Assembly (NCBI RefSeq): GCF_905475345.1
Contig: NC_066596.1
Coordinates: forward strand, 6,136,001-6,200,000
Length of the DNA: 64,000 nt
Direction of reading: 5' to 3'
Origin: Vespula vulgaris
Lineage: Eukaryota > Arthropoda > Insecta > Hymenoptera > Vespidae
Part shown: positions 1 to 11,636 of the stretch, piece after piece
How positions within the stretch are numbered: the stretch's first letter is position 1
Layout: each line of letters starts with the position of its first letter
Program-made: the position numbers and the translations under genes
The notes under the pieces: model-generated
The model's input: the letters and a program-made list of their open reading frames with translations, nothing else
The model's database searches: none
What the model was told of the DNA's origin: nothing

Positions 1-390
1 AATATATATAAATTATATAAATTAGAAGTAATAATGGTAATAACTTTCGTTAATAATTTTTTTCTTTCTAAATTACATTATCACAATGTAATGTATTATA
101 ATACAAAAATTTCATTATTTCTACAAGAAAACAAAATAATATAATATATATACACGTATATGAAATTATAAAGATATAAAAGATATAGATATATAGATGC
201 AATCGATAAGGTGTTGGCTTCTCGGCATCCACGCGAGAAGTGCAACGTGCAACGACGAATGCAATGTCGAGTGCAACCGTTCTTGGTCCACTGCCAAGAG
301 AGATCGCACACTCCTTCTGTCGACGTCATTATCGTACATGATAGTTCGACCAATCGTATTGCCGGAAGGTAGACTGACGGAGACAAGAAA

Positions 391-445
<55 letters not shown>

Positions 446-618
446 AGAAAGAGAAAGGAGTGAGTGAGAAAGAATGAAAGAAGAAGGGGTAGGATGGTAG
501 GTAAAATACATTTGTATGTGTGACGTGAGAAAGAGAGAGAGAAGACTGAGAGAGATAGAGAATGAAAGAGTTAGAGTAGGGAGAAGGAAGCTGATTGGTT
601 CTTCTCTCGTAGGACATC

Positions 619-632
619 GTAACCATGGTTAC
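619..632. promoter_or_regulatory. X-box-like palindrome (RFX-type site)
   Basis: GTAACCATGGTTAC is a perfect 14-bp palindrome that fits the relaxed RFX X-box consensus (GTNRCC, 0-3 nt, RGYNAC). A second inverted pair, ACATCG (614-619) and CGATGT (637-642), overlaps its left edge and lies just beyond its right. Binding is inferred from the motif only. Confidence 0.35.
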
Positions 633-864
633 TATTCGATGTGAGGTAGAAAGATGAGAGAGAAGGATGGGAGATAAATCCAGGAATGAGAGATAGAGCG
701 AGAGAGGGAGAAAGGAGGATGGAAGGGGAGACATAGGGAGGGAGAGAGATAGATATATAGAACCTAAAATAAACGTAATAGATACGTCTACTTAATTTTC
801 GTAACTTCGGTCATAGATTTGAATACATTTTATCTATTACTAAATATATACGTATGTATATATA

Positions 865-900
<36 letters not shown>

Positions 901-1589
901 TGTATATATGTATGTATAATTAATAAGTTGTATTTTGATTTGTAGACTTGTATTATAGATTTGATGGATTTCATCTATTATTAAGTATACCTAACAATCT
1001 TCTAAAATATTATAATCTAATAAAAATTTAACAACACGTATAAAAAATCTTATTTCGATAGAAACAAATCGAAATAATTCATTTACGAATATACGATTTA
1101 TCTCTCCTCAGACGAACTATTCATTTGCAAAACAGAAAAGTAAATTAACTGAACGTAGAAAAAGTTTTCCAAATAATTAATAACAAAGAAAAAAAAAAAA
1201 AAAAAAAAGAAAATTATAAATCTGCACTAAATCAATTTAGCCATTATTACATCCATACGTCGTCTATCTAATCGATCTATACGTACATACGTACGTATGT
1301 ACGAACTCGTCGAGTTATATTATTAAATTAATAAAACAAAAAAAGAAAGAAAATATACATATATAAAAAAGAACGTAGAATAAATTGATCGTAGAAGGTT
1401 TCTCTTCTAACACTGAAATTATGTTCTCATGTTCACCACGCAAACTCGAGGGAGTTACCCCCACTTTTCTTCCACCAGTTTTATTTAACTCCCTTCCACT
1501 CTCTCTCTCTCTCTATCCCTCTCTCTTTCTTTCTCCCTTACATATATACTCTGTCCTTATCTCTCTTTCTCTCTCTCTCTCTCTTTCCG

Positions 1590-1790
1590 TTCTTGGTGTT
1601 GCTCGTACTGGCACGCGGTCTCGTAGCGATCACGAAGCAACAAGTGTCCGGAGGCCGTTGTCTTCGGCTCCGCCCCCGAGTCTCTGTTCTCTCGTATAGT
1701 TTCCTGCTGGAAACTGCCCCGAGGCGATGCAACCACCTCACTCGAGAGCTGATCGTGCCGTCAGCTAGAAATCCTCCGCGAATATAACAA
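1590..1790 (+). promoter_or_regulatory. GC-rich island, candidate promoter region
   Basis: This is the most GC-rich, repeat-free stretch upstream of the gene. It contains a GC-box-like GGCTCCGCCCCCGAG at 1666-1680 and many CpGs. Its position 1.4 kb before the start codon suits a promoter with a long 5' UTR, or a first non-coding exon. I see no clear TATA box or initiator, so the call rests on composition and position. Confidence 0.3.
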
Positions 1791-3158
1791 CATAAATACG
1801 CACGCGAGTTAACGAGATTCTCGTTTTGAGAAAGAAAATTGTTTCTCTTTTTCTTCTCTTCTGCTTTTTTTTTCTCTTCATTTTTTTCAATATATATATC
1901 TATGTATATATATATATTTTTTTTTATTTATATAATTTTGTTTGGTGTGTGACAACGACAGTATTATCATCCTCCGTTCTCTCTCTCTCTCTCTCTTTTT
2001 TTCTTTTTTCTTTTGTCTCCTTTCTTACCTTTTCTCGATCCCTTTTTTCTTGTTTTTAATTTATCCTCGTCCATTCCATTTTCTCACGCTTAAAGATATA
2101 TTTATATATTTATATATATATATATCTATGTCTAATTTTCTTTTTGACAATAATTATTATTAATTCTTGTTATTAGTGTGTTTTCTTTTTTACATTTTGT
2201 TTGTCTGTTTTTTGCTTCGATTTTGAGTTCAATTGATTTTAGAAAAAAAAAAGAAAGAAGAAGTATATATATATATATGTGTGTGTGTATGTGTATGTAT
2301 ATACATATATATATATATATACACACGAGAAGAAAGGGATAGTTTATCATGGGAAATAATTTTCGATACATTTGCAATCGGAACATTCTCATAACGGAGG
2401 ACAAAAAGAAAAAGAACTTTGTGCAGTGACCTTTTTTTTTTTTTGTTCTAGTGTCCACTTTTAACAATTCTTATCTCTTCTCTCTTATCTTCTCATTCAT
2501 TAAAATTGAGTAACGATAGAAAGAAAGAGAGACAGAAATGGAAATATAATAATCGTCATTAAGTGAGAGCATAATTAATATAATGATTTGATCGAGACAA
2601 GATATATATCGATCGAGACACATTACCTCTCGAGTTATACAAAAGGAAATACTTAGGTGAAGAAAAGAAGAAGAAAGAAGATTCGAAGTGACGTCGTTTT
2701 CTTTCAATTCCAATTTTTTTTTTTTTTTGAGTTCTCTTCATTTTTTTCTCGTCTTTTTTTTTGGTGATATCGGAAGACATTGTTACACATGACTCTTTTC
2801 GTCGGTTGCGTTTCATTAATTCGCTTATTTATTTTATATTATTTATTTATTTTTTTCTCTTTTACGATGACCACGAGAAAACGATTATGAGCGTGAGAGA
2901 TAAATCGATGTTACTCGAACGTTAGAAAAGAAGAAGAAGAAGAAGAAGAAGAAGAAGAAGAAGAAGAAGAAGAAGAAGAAGAAAAGTGTGGACCGGACGA
3001 TGACCGTTATCTGTGTGTGAGATAACATAATATAAACAATTTTCCTGTTAGTTGGTTCGTTCGTTCATTCGTTCGTTGATTCGTTTGTTTGTTTGTTTGT
3101 TTGTTTGTTTGTTTATTGGAACATTTCCGTGATCGCGATTAAAATAATTCATCGCGTA

Positions 3159-3272
3159 ATGATGAACGACATAATGGGTGATAATTCGGTTACTACGAAC
3201 AATTCTAATAACGCTAATAATCCTCATAATAATAATAATAATAATAATAATCATTCTAACAATGGGAGTATC

Positions 3273-3318
<46 letters not shown>

Positions 3319-3457
3319 GTCATAATAATAATAATAACAACAATAACGGAAAGACATCTACGGGAGCTATGGGGCCCAATGGTGGTGAAGGAATCAGTGC
3401 TGCCGTCGCTAAAGTTCTTCAAGGATATGATTGGACATTAGTACCGGTTGCTACTAA
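3159..3457 (+). CDS. SoxE: SoxE exon 1: poly-Asn N-terminus and dimerisation domain
   Basis: This exon encodes residues 1-99 and two bases of residue 100. Residues 14-63 are asparagine-rich, with runs of 8, 15 and 8 Asn encoded by an AAT microsatellite. Residues 79-96 (ISAAVAKVLQ then GYDWTLVP) match the SoxE dimerisation segment (vertebrate consensus around AV-x-VLKGYDWTLVP), which lets SoxE proteins bind paired sites cooperatively. The start is chosen at the tandem ATG-ATG at 3159/3162; ATG at 3174 is a further in-frame option. The frame stays open upstream to at least about 3060 without another ATG, so an upstream coding exon cannot be ruled out, though the length before the dimerisation segment (78 residues) is reasonable for the family. 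The donor is AA|GTAAGC at 3458. Exon identity is very likely; the exact start is less sure. Confidence 0.9.
3225..3351 (+). repeat. AAT microsatellite inside the SoxE coding exon
   Basis: Imperfect AAT repeats encode Asn runs of 8, 15 and 8 residues (24-31, 39-53, 56-63), interrupted by His, Ser, Gly and Ile codons. Nearly all Asn codons in the runs are AAT, as expected for slippage-driven growth, so length polymorphism is likely. Confidence 0.9.
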
Positions 3458-6400
3458 GTAAGCTCGTTTTTCTAATTTTTGCGTTTCGTTTTCTAATTAT
3501 TACTATGATAATCAAAATTAGATCAAGGACAAAACGTAGAGAGTATATATATATGTGTGTGTGTATGTGTGTGCGTGTGCGTGTATGTATGTAGATATCT
3601 ATCTCGTTTTATTTCGAATTTAAAAGTTCTTCTTTCATCATTTATACTTTGTATTTTATCTTCGTTGAGCTCTAATCTTTTTTAATTTTTAGAAATATTT
3701 AATTTTAGATAATAATAGAAATTAGCGTCGAGTAAATATCGGTATGGATTTTATGTCAAATTTAATTATTGTATCGTATTGGTTAGTATTTTTCTCGGTC
3801 TGTTAAATTACTTTCTAATCTTTTTTAATTTTTAGTTGGAAAATAATCGGAATTAGTGTCGAGTAAATGTCGGTCTCGTCTTATTTCAAATTCGATTATT
3901 TGATTTAGATATGTTTTTTTTCTCTTTTCTCTTTTTCTTTTTCTCTATATTTTTCTACGTTAAACAAGTTTCTAATCTTTTCTAATTTTTGTTAAAAGAT
4001 AATTGAAAATTAGCGTAGAACGAACAACGGTCTCGTTTTATCTCGAAATTAATTTTTTTATTATTTTTACTTCGTGCCTTTTTTTCCTTTCAATAATTGT
4101 AAACTACGTTAGAATGATTAGGACAATATTTGTCTACAATATTTCTTATCGCGTATTTGAATTCACCGTTGATATTAATTATGATAATTATGAAAAAAAA
4201 AAAAATAATGAAATTATATACAGATAGATATAAAAAAAAAAAAAAAAAACAGCGATCACTATTTTATCAATCAAACGATAATTCAATTAATCCAAACAAT
4301 TCAATCTACAAATCACTCTAACATCATTATTGTTATTTCATGAAATAATAATAATAATAATAATAATTATAATAATTACAACGACAGTAATGATAATAAT
4401 AATAAAAATAATGATTATTATTTGATGAATCATCATAAGTTAGTCATACTTATACAAGGTGTAAGAAAAAAGAAAAGTGAAAAGTGTTGAAAGAGAGAAA
4501 AGTTTGCAAAAAAAAAAAAGAAAGAAAGAAAGAAAGAAAGAAAGAAAAGAAAAGAAAAAGAAAGGAAAAAAAAATATAAGAAAACGCGAAGAAAGACGAT
4601 GGAAGATATAGGAGTATGGGGTGGAGAGGGAGGAGGGAGGAAGGGGGAGGAGGAGGAGAGGTTTTAAAAATACGTGACGCTAACTCAATTATGACGCACC
4701 CGTTTCCACGGCCTGGGAAACGACTTAAGCGAAGAAAAATGTCCTCGCTTGCCAATTAACGGAAATTAGCTAATTAATACCCGATCGCAATGTCTTATAA
4801 TACTTATTCCTCTTAGATTTTCACTCTTCTGCGTTTATTTTCAAACCGTTCCTTTTTACATCACGTGGCGTTCTCTGTTTCCAAGAATTGACAAAAAGGA
4901 AAAGAAGAAATAAGGAAATTTTTTTTTTTTTTTTTTTTAATTAAAAATAAAATTTCTGCAAGTACATACAATATTTACACACACACACATATATATATAC
5001 ATACACGTGTGTGTGTGTTTATAGAGTGACAAAGATAGAGACAGAAAGAAAAGCAAAAAGAAATATATATATATTTTTTTTTAATCTATAGAAATTTATA
5101 TATTAATATATATAAAGAAATTTATATATAATATATTATTTAATATATAGAAATATATATCTATTAAGATTTTATGATCAAAGAGATACATTGCAGCATC
5201 CCGTCGGACTGTGTGTAACAACTCGTTCGATATAATCGACGATGGCCTTTAAGTTCGAGAAAAATGACGCAACTAAAGAGTGCACGGTGTTCTGGTGTCT
5301 TCTAATTGCCTCTCGGTAATGCGAGATTAGAACCTTGAATAGAATGTTTCTCTTTTTTTTTTTTTTTCTTATTTCTTTCTCTCTTTTTTAATTATTATCA
5401 TTATTATCATTATTATCATATACATTATACGACGGTTTTTATTTGGCAGAGAACATACTTCTTCCTTTTCTTCTCACTTTTCTTCTTCTTCTTTTCATAT
5501 TTCTCTCTTCTGTTCTTTTTTTTTATCTTTTTATCAAACATCACGCGATTTCTCTTCGAATCAAACGTTAGACAGAAAGAACAGAGAGGTGGAGGGGTTG
5601 AGTGGAATGATTAGAAAATTTCTAACTCGTCGACGATCTCCTTATTTCATTTTTTTCTTTTTCTTTTCAAATTCTTACAAAACTTATTGATCCCAGTCCG
5701 ACCAGATTTTTCCAGAAAATTAAAAATTAATCGTTAAGGATTCTTTGTTTTTTTTTTCTTTTCTAGAGATTGAACGTTGAAAAATACACAAATTAAAAAT
5801 CGTAATGCCGTATCTGAAAATGATTATACAAATGCAGAGTTGGATATATTCTCTCGTGCGGCGTCGGTCTACGTGCCAGCCGGCTTATCGCTAACTCTCA
5901 ATTATATGAGTTATCTCGGGATGTGTAGTAAAGGGTACCGTGTTTATTTCTACTGATACGGGGGCCCGATAAAATCGACTGTTTTTTAATTCCCATGAGA
6001 GTTCTCTATGAGAATTTATGTATCTCCCTTTCTCTCTCTTTCTTTCTCTATCTCTCTCTTTCTTTCTTTCTTTTTTTTTTGCCGTCCATATTTACATTAA
6101 CTCCTGAAAGTTTACATTTAACGAAACATATTTATCGATAGCTATCTATTATTTAATTGTATCGATCAAATCGATAGAGTCTCGATATTAAACAAAAATT
6201 AATTGAACAATAACAAAATTTCTTTTCTTCTTAACATCAGACAATCGTAATTATTTTTTGAATATTGAATTGTTTAATCCTTTTGAATGATCTAGCTTAT
6301 CGATATCTCTCGATCACGTAGATTAATAAATTTTTATATTTTTTCATCTCGAATTGATAAGATAGTTAATGTATGATATTCGATTGTATTATATCGGAAA

Positions 6401-7799
6401 GTTGAAATTATTACGAGAGTTTATTTATTTTTCATAAATATACTTTTCCACGCGATCTCTTTCGCGATTAAATTTTTATGTGTTGATGTCGTCTCTTTAA
6501 AGAATCAAAAGTCGAAAAAAGAAAGGGCAAACAAAATTTCCATTAATTTATATTAGAATGTCTATGCTTTTAATTTTATGTTATTGCGAGAGAAGTTTCA
6601 AAAACTTTCCCCAAAACGATTTTCGCTTTAAGAAAAAAAAAATGAAAGAAAAAAAGCGTGTTAGAAATGTTGTCACGTTTCAAACGTGTTAGGTCGAATA
6701 GGTTTTATTAGCAAAAACATTAGTAATAGTAATAGTAGTAGTAGTAGTAGTAATAGTAGTAGTAGTGTAGTAATAGTAGTAGTAGTAGTAACATAAGTCG
6801 TAAGTCGATGTAAACGAGGTGTAAAGACTTAAAAAATTTTTTTTTTGCGTATCTAGGTAAACCATAAACGTGCGCGCGCGTTCGTCCAAGCTTTGCGTTT
6901 GCGACGAACCATCGCCGTGAAAACCGCCTTGTTAGTGAGCCCACGCTAATTACAAACGGCTCTTTCGGTTTACACACGGATTTAACGCCCCTCTTATTTC
7001 AAAGAGCCCGAAAATATACGAGACTCTATTCGAATACCTCTAAAGGCCATGTCGATTTTTATCGGCCCGTTTGTCTTTTGTCGTTGTGATCGATCGATCA
7101 ATTATTTTTTATTTTTTCTCCCTTCTCTATTTTTTTTTATTTTTTTTTTTTTTTTAATAATCGATCTGCCATTATGTTATATTAATCATGTTGATTCGTT
7201 TGTGCGTGTATATATATATATGTGTGTGTATATATATAAATTATTATTATATTAAATTATAGGTATATTATACAAATGAGGATACAAGTGACGAATATTG
7301 TATGTATGTATTTATATATAAAATTATTATTATTATTGAAATGTCATTGAATATAATAAAAGAATGAGTATTATAATAATTACTAATAAATATAATAAGA
7401 AATGATAATAATAAATTTCTTAACAATATTTCGTCACACATATTACATTAATTTATTACATATACAGTATAACAAATATTCATATATTATATTTTTATAT
7501 TACACATAATTTATATATTTATTTATATATAACTACAATTATCTATAATTATATACATATATAAAAACTACTTCTCCAATTTGACAATTTTACATTTCGA
7601 TATGCAATATACACCAAAAAAGAAAAGAAAAGAAAAGAAAAGAAAAAATAGAAAAATAAAAAGAGATCAGAAAAAGAATAAAAAAAAAAAAAAAGAAACT
7701 GAACCGAGCATGATCAGAACGAAGTTCGATTAATCAAAGAAAGAAAACACGAGAGAGAAAGAAAAAGAGAGAAATAGAAAGAGACATAGATACAAAGAT

Positions 7800-7831
<32 letters not shown>

Positions 7832-8519
7832 TCAGAAAAAGAAAGAAAGAAAGAAAGAAAGACAGAGGTGGCAGCAATCACGTCCGTCACGTTCTCGTTC
7901 AGGACCTAGGGTTAAAGTTTTATGAAGTCATCTTCTTGGAAAGAAAGGGATACGTCCCATTCGAAAGCCGTCACACGTTTTAACATCGGCAGTGTTATTT
8001 TAAGGCGAGCCTTAGAAATAAAAGCTCGCTGGGTAGATCGGTAGAAACGAGAAGGGTTGGTGGTAACGGTGATGAAGATGGTGGTGAGAGTGATGGTGGT
8101 ATTGGTGGTGTTACGGGAGAGTGGTACGGGGGTTGAATGTAGGAACGATGATGAGTCGGAGGGTGTAGGGGGAGTTTAGGTAAAAATTCTAATCCTTAAA
8201 CGATGCCCACCGTTTATTTCCTTCTGCAAGTCAGCGGATTATCTAGCGGAATATTATCATTTTATTTTCTTCTTCTTCCTCTTCTTTTTCTTTTTCTTCT
8301 ATTTCTTTTTTCTTTTTTTTTTTTTGTTCTTTTCCTCTGGCTTTATTTTTTGTATTCTATAAGGAGAGCGAATAATAAGATATTCTTGATATTTAAAAAA
8401 AATGTATTTTTCTCGTTATTATTATTATTTTAAATAGACGAAAGATCGAGCGAGTCGAAGATTTAAAGGATAGGTGACAAAAAATCGCTTCCAATGAAGA
8501 TAATGTCTACTAATTGCAG
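3458..8519 (+). other. SoxE intron 1
   Basis: This intron of about 5.06 kb separates the dimerisation exon from the HMG-box exon. It holds a degenerate tandem repeat (about 3671-4060) and simple repeats: (AAAG) at 4516-4560, TA tracts near 5080-5165, (TAG) at 6720-6790 and AAAG runs at 7800-7860. More complex, GC-richer islands occur at 4667-4800 (with CTAATTAA homeodomain-type cores), 5190-5345, 5845-5975, 6870-7045 and 7866-8180, and are enhancer candidates. No open frame here resembles a known protein. The acceptor has a plausible branch site (CTAAT) about 10 nt upstream. Confidence 0.85.
3671..4060. repeat. Degenerate tandem repeat, three units of about 130-160 bp
   Basis: TCTAATCTTTTYTAATTTTT recurs at 3671, 3814 and 3971. 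Each copy is followed 38-50 nt later by ATTAGYGTCGAGTAAAT-like sequence (3721, 3852, 4009), then a TATTTC/TATCTC-AAATT stretch. The copies have diverged by substitutions and small indels, so the array is old. Confidence 0.75.
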
Positions 8520-8666
8520 GGGCTCTGGCGACAAAAGGGCGGCACACGTGAAGAGACCAATGAACGCTTTCATGGTATGGGCACAAGCTGCCAGGCGGAG
8601 ACTGGCTGATCAACATCCACAACTTCATAACGCCGAACTCTCGAAAACTTTGGGAAAATTGTGGCG
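8520..8666 (+). CDS. SoxE: SoxE exon 2: N-terminal two thirds of the HMG box
   Basis: This exon encodes the last base of K100, residues 101-148 and two bases of R149. It begins after TAATTGCAG at 8511-8519 and ends at CG|GTGAGT (donor 8667). HMG helices 1 and 2 are visible: RPMNAFMVWAQAARRRLAD (112-130), with the F117-M118 DNA-intercalating wedge and N115, then HPQLHNAELSKTLGKLW (132-148). The basic K111-R112 plus R125-R127 clusters match the N-terminal bipartite nuclear localisation signal of Sox proteins. The leucine-spaced ELSKTLGKLW stretch overlaps the nuclear export signal described in SOX9. AQAARRRLAD with HNAELSKTLGKLW is diagnostic of SoxE rather than SoxB, C, D or F. The reading frame extends the exon 1 phase exactly. 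Confidence 0.97.
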
Positions 8667-9838
8667 GTGAGTTTGATCTGTTTAATCAAATGAATGTACG
8701 TTCTTTTTTATTGAAAATATTGAAGAGAGAAAGTGTTAGAAGACGAGAAATCAAATAATGATCCTTTTCGAGCAAAGTTCTGAACAAGATAATCGAAAAT
8801 TTTGTTTTGTTTTATTAAAATATATTTACAATCAACGAATTCACGTATACTTATAGATATTTGATAAAAGTGACACATTTATCATTTAATGTAACACAAA
8901 AATATTTCTATAATTAAAAACAAGATGTATATATTTATATATTATAATGATGACAAAATAGTGATCTTTGAAAAATTTTAGATAATAGGAAATACATACA
9001 CACATATATATTTATATACACGTTTTTGATATTTTTAAATAACACATTTATCATTCGTTTTATCCGCGAATAAGTGTAGATATATGTAGGAAATAGATAT
9101 AAGATTACTTTTTTCTTTTTCTTTTTTCTCTTTTCTTTTTGAAACATCTCAAGATAACAGATTTGATTTCGTTTTCATATTATTCGATCGTATTTGTGTC
9201 GGCTAAAGAATTTCCGTCTCGTGGTTAGTCGGAAAGGCACCGTCCCGATAAAATTAATCGGCACCACGTGTCTTCAATCGGCTGCCTTTCCATTCTCGAT
9301 CAGATAAGAACGATTCTCACAGATGCGAACTTGGCAAGCTGCGAGCACCCGGCCATGTAGAAAGAGGAGAATCGTCTTTCATGATCTTTAAGCTTTAAGC
9401 AAGAGCGTTTTACTTCGTGGAAAAAAAAATATATATATATATTTATATACGTATATATATATATATATGTGCGTGTGAAAGAGATAAGGATATTTTCTCT
9501 CTTTTTTTTTTTATCGATTTTATTTTTTATTCTTTTTTTTTTTATTACCATCAATCATCACCTTAATATTAAATAAAACAAAATCGTATAATATTTTAAT
9601 ATTAGTTAATAAAGTATCATAGAAATAATGATTAATACAAATAAAAATGATTCGTTAGATGATACGTACGTGAAAATGATATATTTTATGGGACACTTTG
9701 GTTCTATCATTATTTTTCTTTTTTTTTGTTTTTGTTTTTATATATTTTCTTTTTTTCTTTTACGAACAAATATGCATATATATATATATATATGTATGTG
9801 TGTATGTGTGTGTGTATATAATATTAAAGACACGTTCT

Positions 9839-9869
9839 TACCACGTGGCGCCAAAGACTACACGTGGTA
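9839..9869. promoter_or_regulatory. Paired CACGTG E-boxes in an inverted repeat
   Basis: TACCACGTG (9839-9847) and CACGTGGTA (9861-9869) are exact reverse complements. Each contains the bHLH-ZIP/clock-type E-box CACGTG (9842-9847 and 9861-9866), spaced 19 bp start to start, about two helical turns. A third CACGTG lies at 9265-9270. Occupancy is inferred. Confidence 0.35.
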
Positions 9870-10745
9870 TGTTACAAGTGTCTCTGTTGCTCGAAAGAAG
9901 TAATGTGAATCGTGTTGAATTTACGAGTGACGAATATATTCAACATCTAACTGATACTTCGTATGATCTGGATCCTTGAAAAACTTGAAAAATCTATCAA
10001 AAATAAAAATAGCGAAATAAAATTCGAGCTATGAATTAAATATGTATGTATATATATATATATAGAATACTATTTACGATCAATAAAAAATATTTGCAAT
10101 TAATAAAATAAAAAAAAAAACCAGAAGAAAAAATATATATATTTTCTTGTAAATTAAACTATAAGATAAAAAATATAATTCGCTCGATACGAAGATACTA
10201 TATTTCAAACATTACAGTCGATAGTCGGTCTACAATTTTCTTTTAAAAAAATTGTCAACGAAAATTGATTAAATAAACTTAATATTTTTATTACCATTTA
10301 TATATATATATATACATATATCAAAATAATATTTTATCATCGTTTATTATATATCATCGAAAATTATAATTTTATTATGATTCACATATATAAATATATA
10401 TAAAAAATAATACCGTATTATCATTAATTATATATCATTAAAAACTATAATTCTTTTCTTTTCTTTTCTTTTTTCTTTTTTTTTCTTTAAAAGCCATAGA
10501 AAATTAGATATTCTTTTTTCTTCTATGTTATATCAAATTGTGAAAGTAGAAAGGGACAGAATTTAGTTATACGTATTTGACTAAGTAAAATCGAAAGAGA
10601 GAAAAGATGACTCGAAGACGATTTCATTTCCTGGTTGGGCCTAACGAGGGGCCCCCAGCGAGTCTCACAAGAGATCATCAGAGGACCCGCCGACAAGGCC
10701 CCCCATAGCGAATCATTTTATTATATACCGACTCGATCGCGATTC

Positions 10746-10800
10746 GATCCGATCCGATCCGATCCGATCCGATCCGATCCGATCCGATCCGATCCGATCC
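10746..10800. repeat. (GATCC)11 pentanucleotide array
   Basis: Eleven uninterrupted GATCC units are followed by degenerate GATAGTC/GATCCGATAG copies to about 10822. A GC-containing pentamer is unusual among the AT- and GA-type repeats of this window. Confidence 0.95.
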
Positions 10801-10976
10801 GATAGTCGATCCGATAGCCGATCAATTTCCCAACGAAACGTTCGTTCGACTTGTCTCGAAAGTGGAACGAATAAACGCGGAAGAATTTTTATGGGATATC
10901 TATGGAATATAATATCAATATTCGATTATCTTATCGTCAATAAAAAATCAATGACGATTGAAAGAATTTTGAAATT

Positions 10977-11029
<53 letters not shown>

Positions 11030-11039
11030 GAGTGTACTA

Positions 11040-11072
<33 letters not shown>

Positions 11073-11600
11073 AAGAGGAAGGTTACTAAAGAGTTTTTTT
11101 AACTTCTTAAAAAGTAATTATTTAGCACCTTTAAAATGGACCTAACGTCACTTAACACTTTTTACCGAGGATGTAAATTATTTTGAGAATATAGTCAGTA
11201 AAGTTTTAGTGACTGTTTCAATGGAAAGAACGATTTAAACGTTAAATCGGGCCGAAGAAGTGTTTAAACGAAGTTTTAAGTGTGAAATATTTTTTTCTAA
11301 TCGATAATTCGAAATGGTGTTTGTTTGAGTTTCATTGAAAAATCGCTGATATTAATTTAATTTGAATAATCTTCATGTATTTGATTTTCTCAGATATCCG
11401 GGTCATTAGATAACTCGAAGTCGTGTTTATTGGAGATTTCTTTTAGAAATCTTAGAAATTATTTTTATTCAAATAAAGATGAGATAGCGTCTGTATAGAC
11501 GTTCGTATATTTATTAAAAAAATTGTAATTCTCTCAAAGAAGGATCTCAAAGGAAAGAATAATAACATTTTTAAATAAGATAATAACCAACAATATATTA

Positions 11601-11636
<36 letters not shown>

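Larger units (their letters stand above)
1..3158. other. Upstream flank and probable 5' UTR of SoxE
   Basis: No coding region is recognisable. 190-366 is complex sequence, 395-441 is (GA)23, 584-642 contains a CCAAT-like ATTGG and a palindrome (separate entry), and 871-903 is a (TATG) run. 1590-1790 is GC-richer than its surroundings. 1820-2760 is mostly poly-pyrimidine with TA and TG tracts, and 2928-2983 is (AAG)n. A 6-codon upstream ORF (ATG 3000 to TGA 3020) lies 139 nt before the chosen start and could reduce translation if it is in the transcript. Confidence 0.6.

Noticed and set aside
3093..3158. N-terminal extension of SoxE exon 1 from 3093
   Set aside because: The frame has no ATG there (it begins at TTG in a GTTT repeat) and the extra residues are repeat-derived; the tandem ATG at 3159/3162 is preferred.
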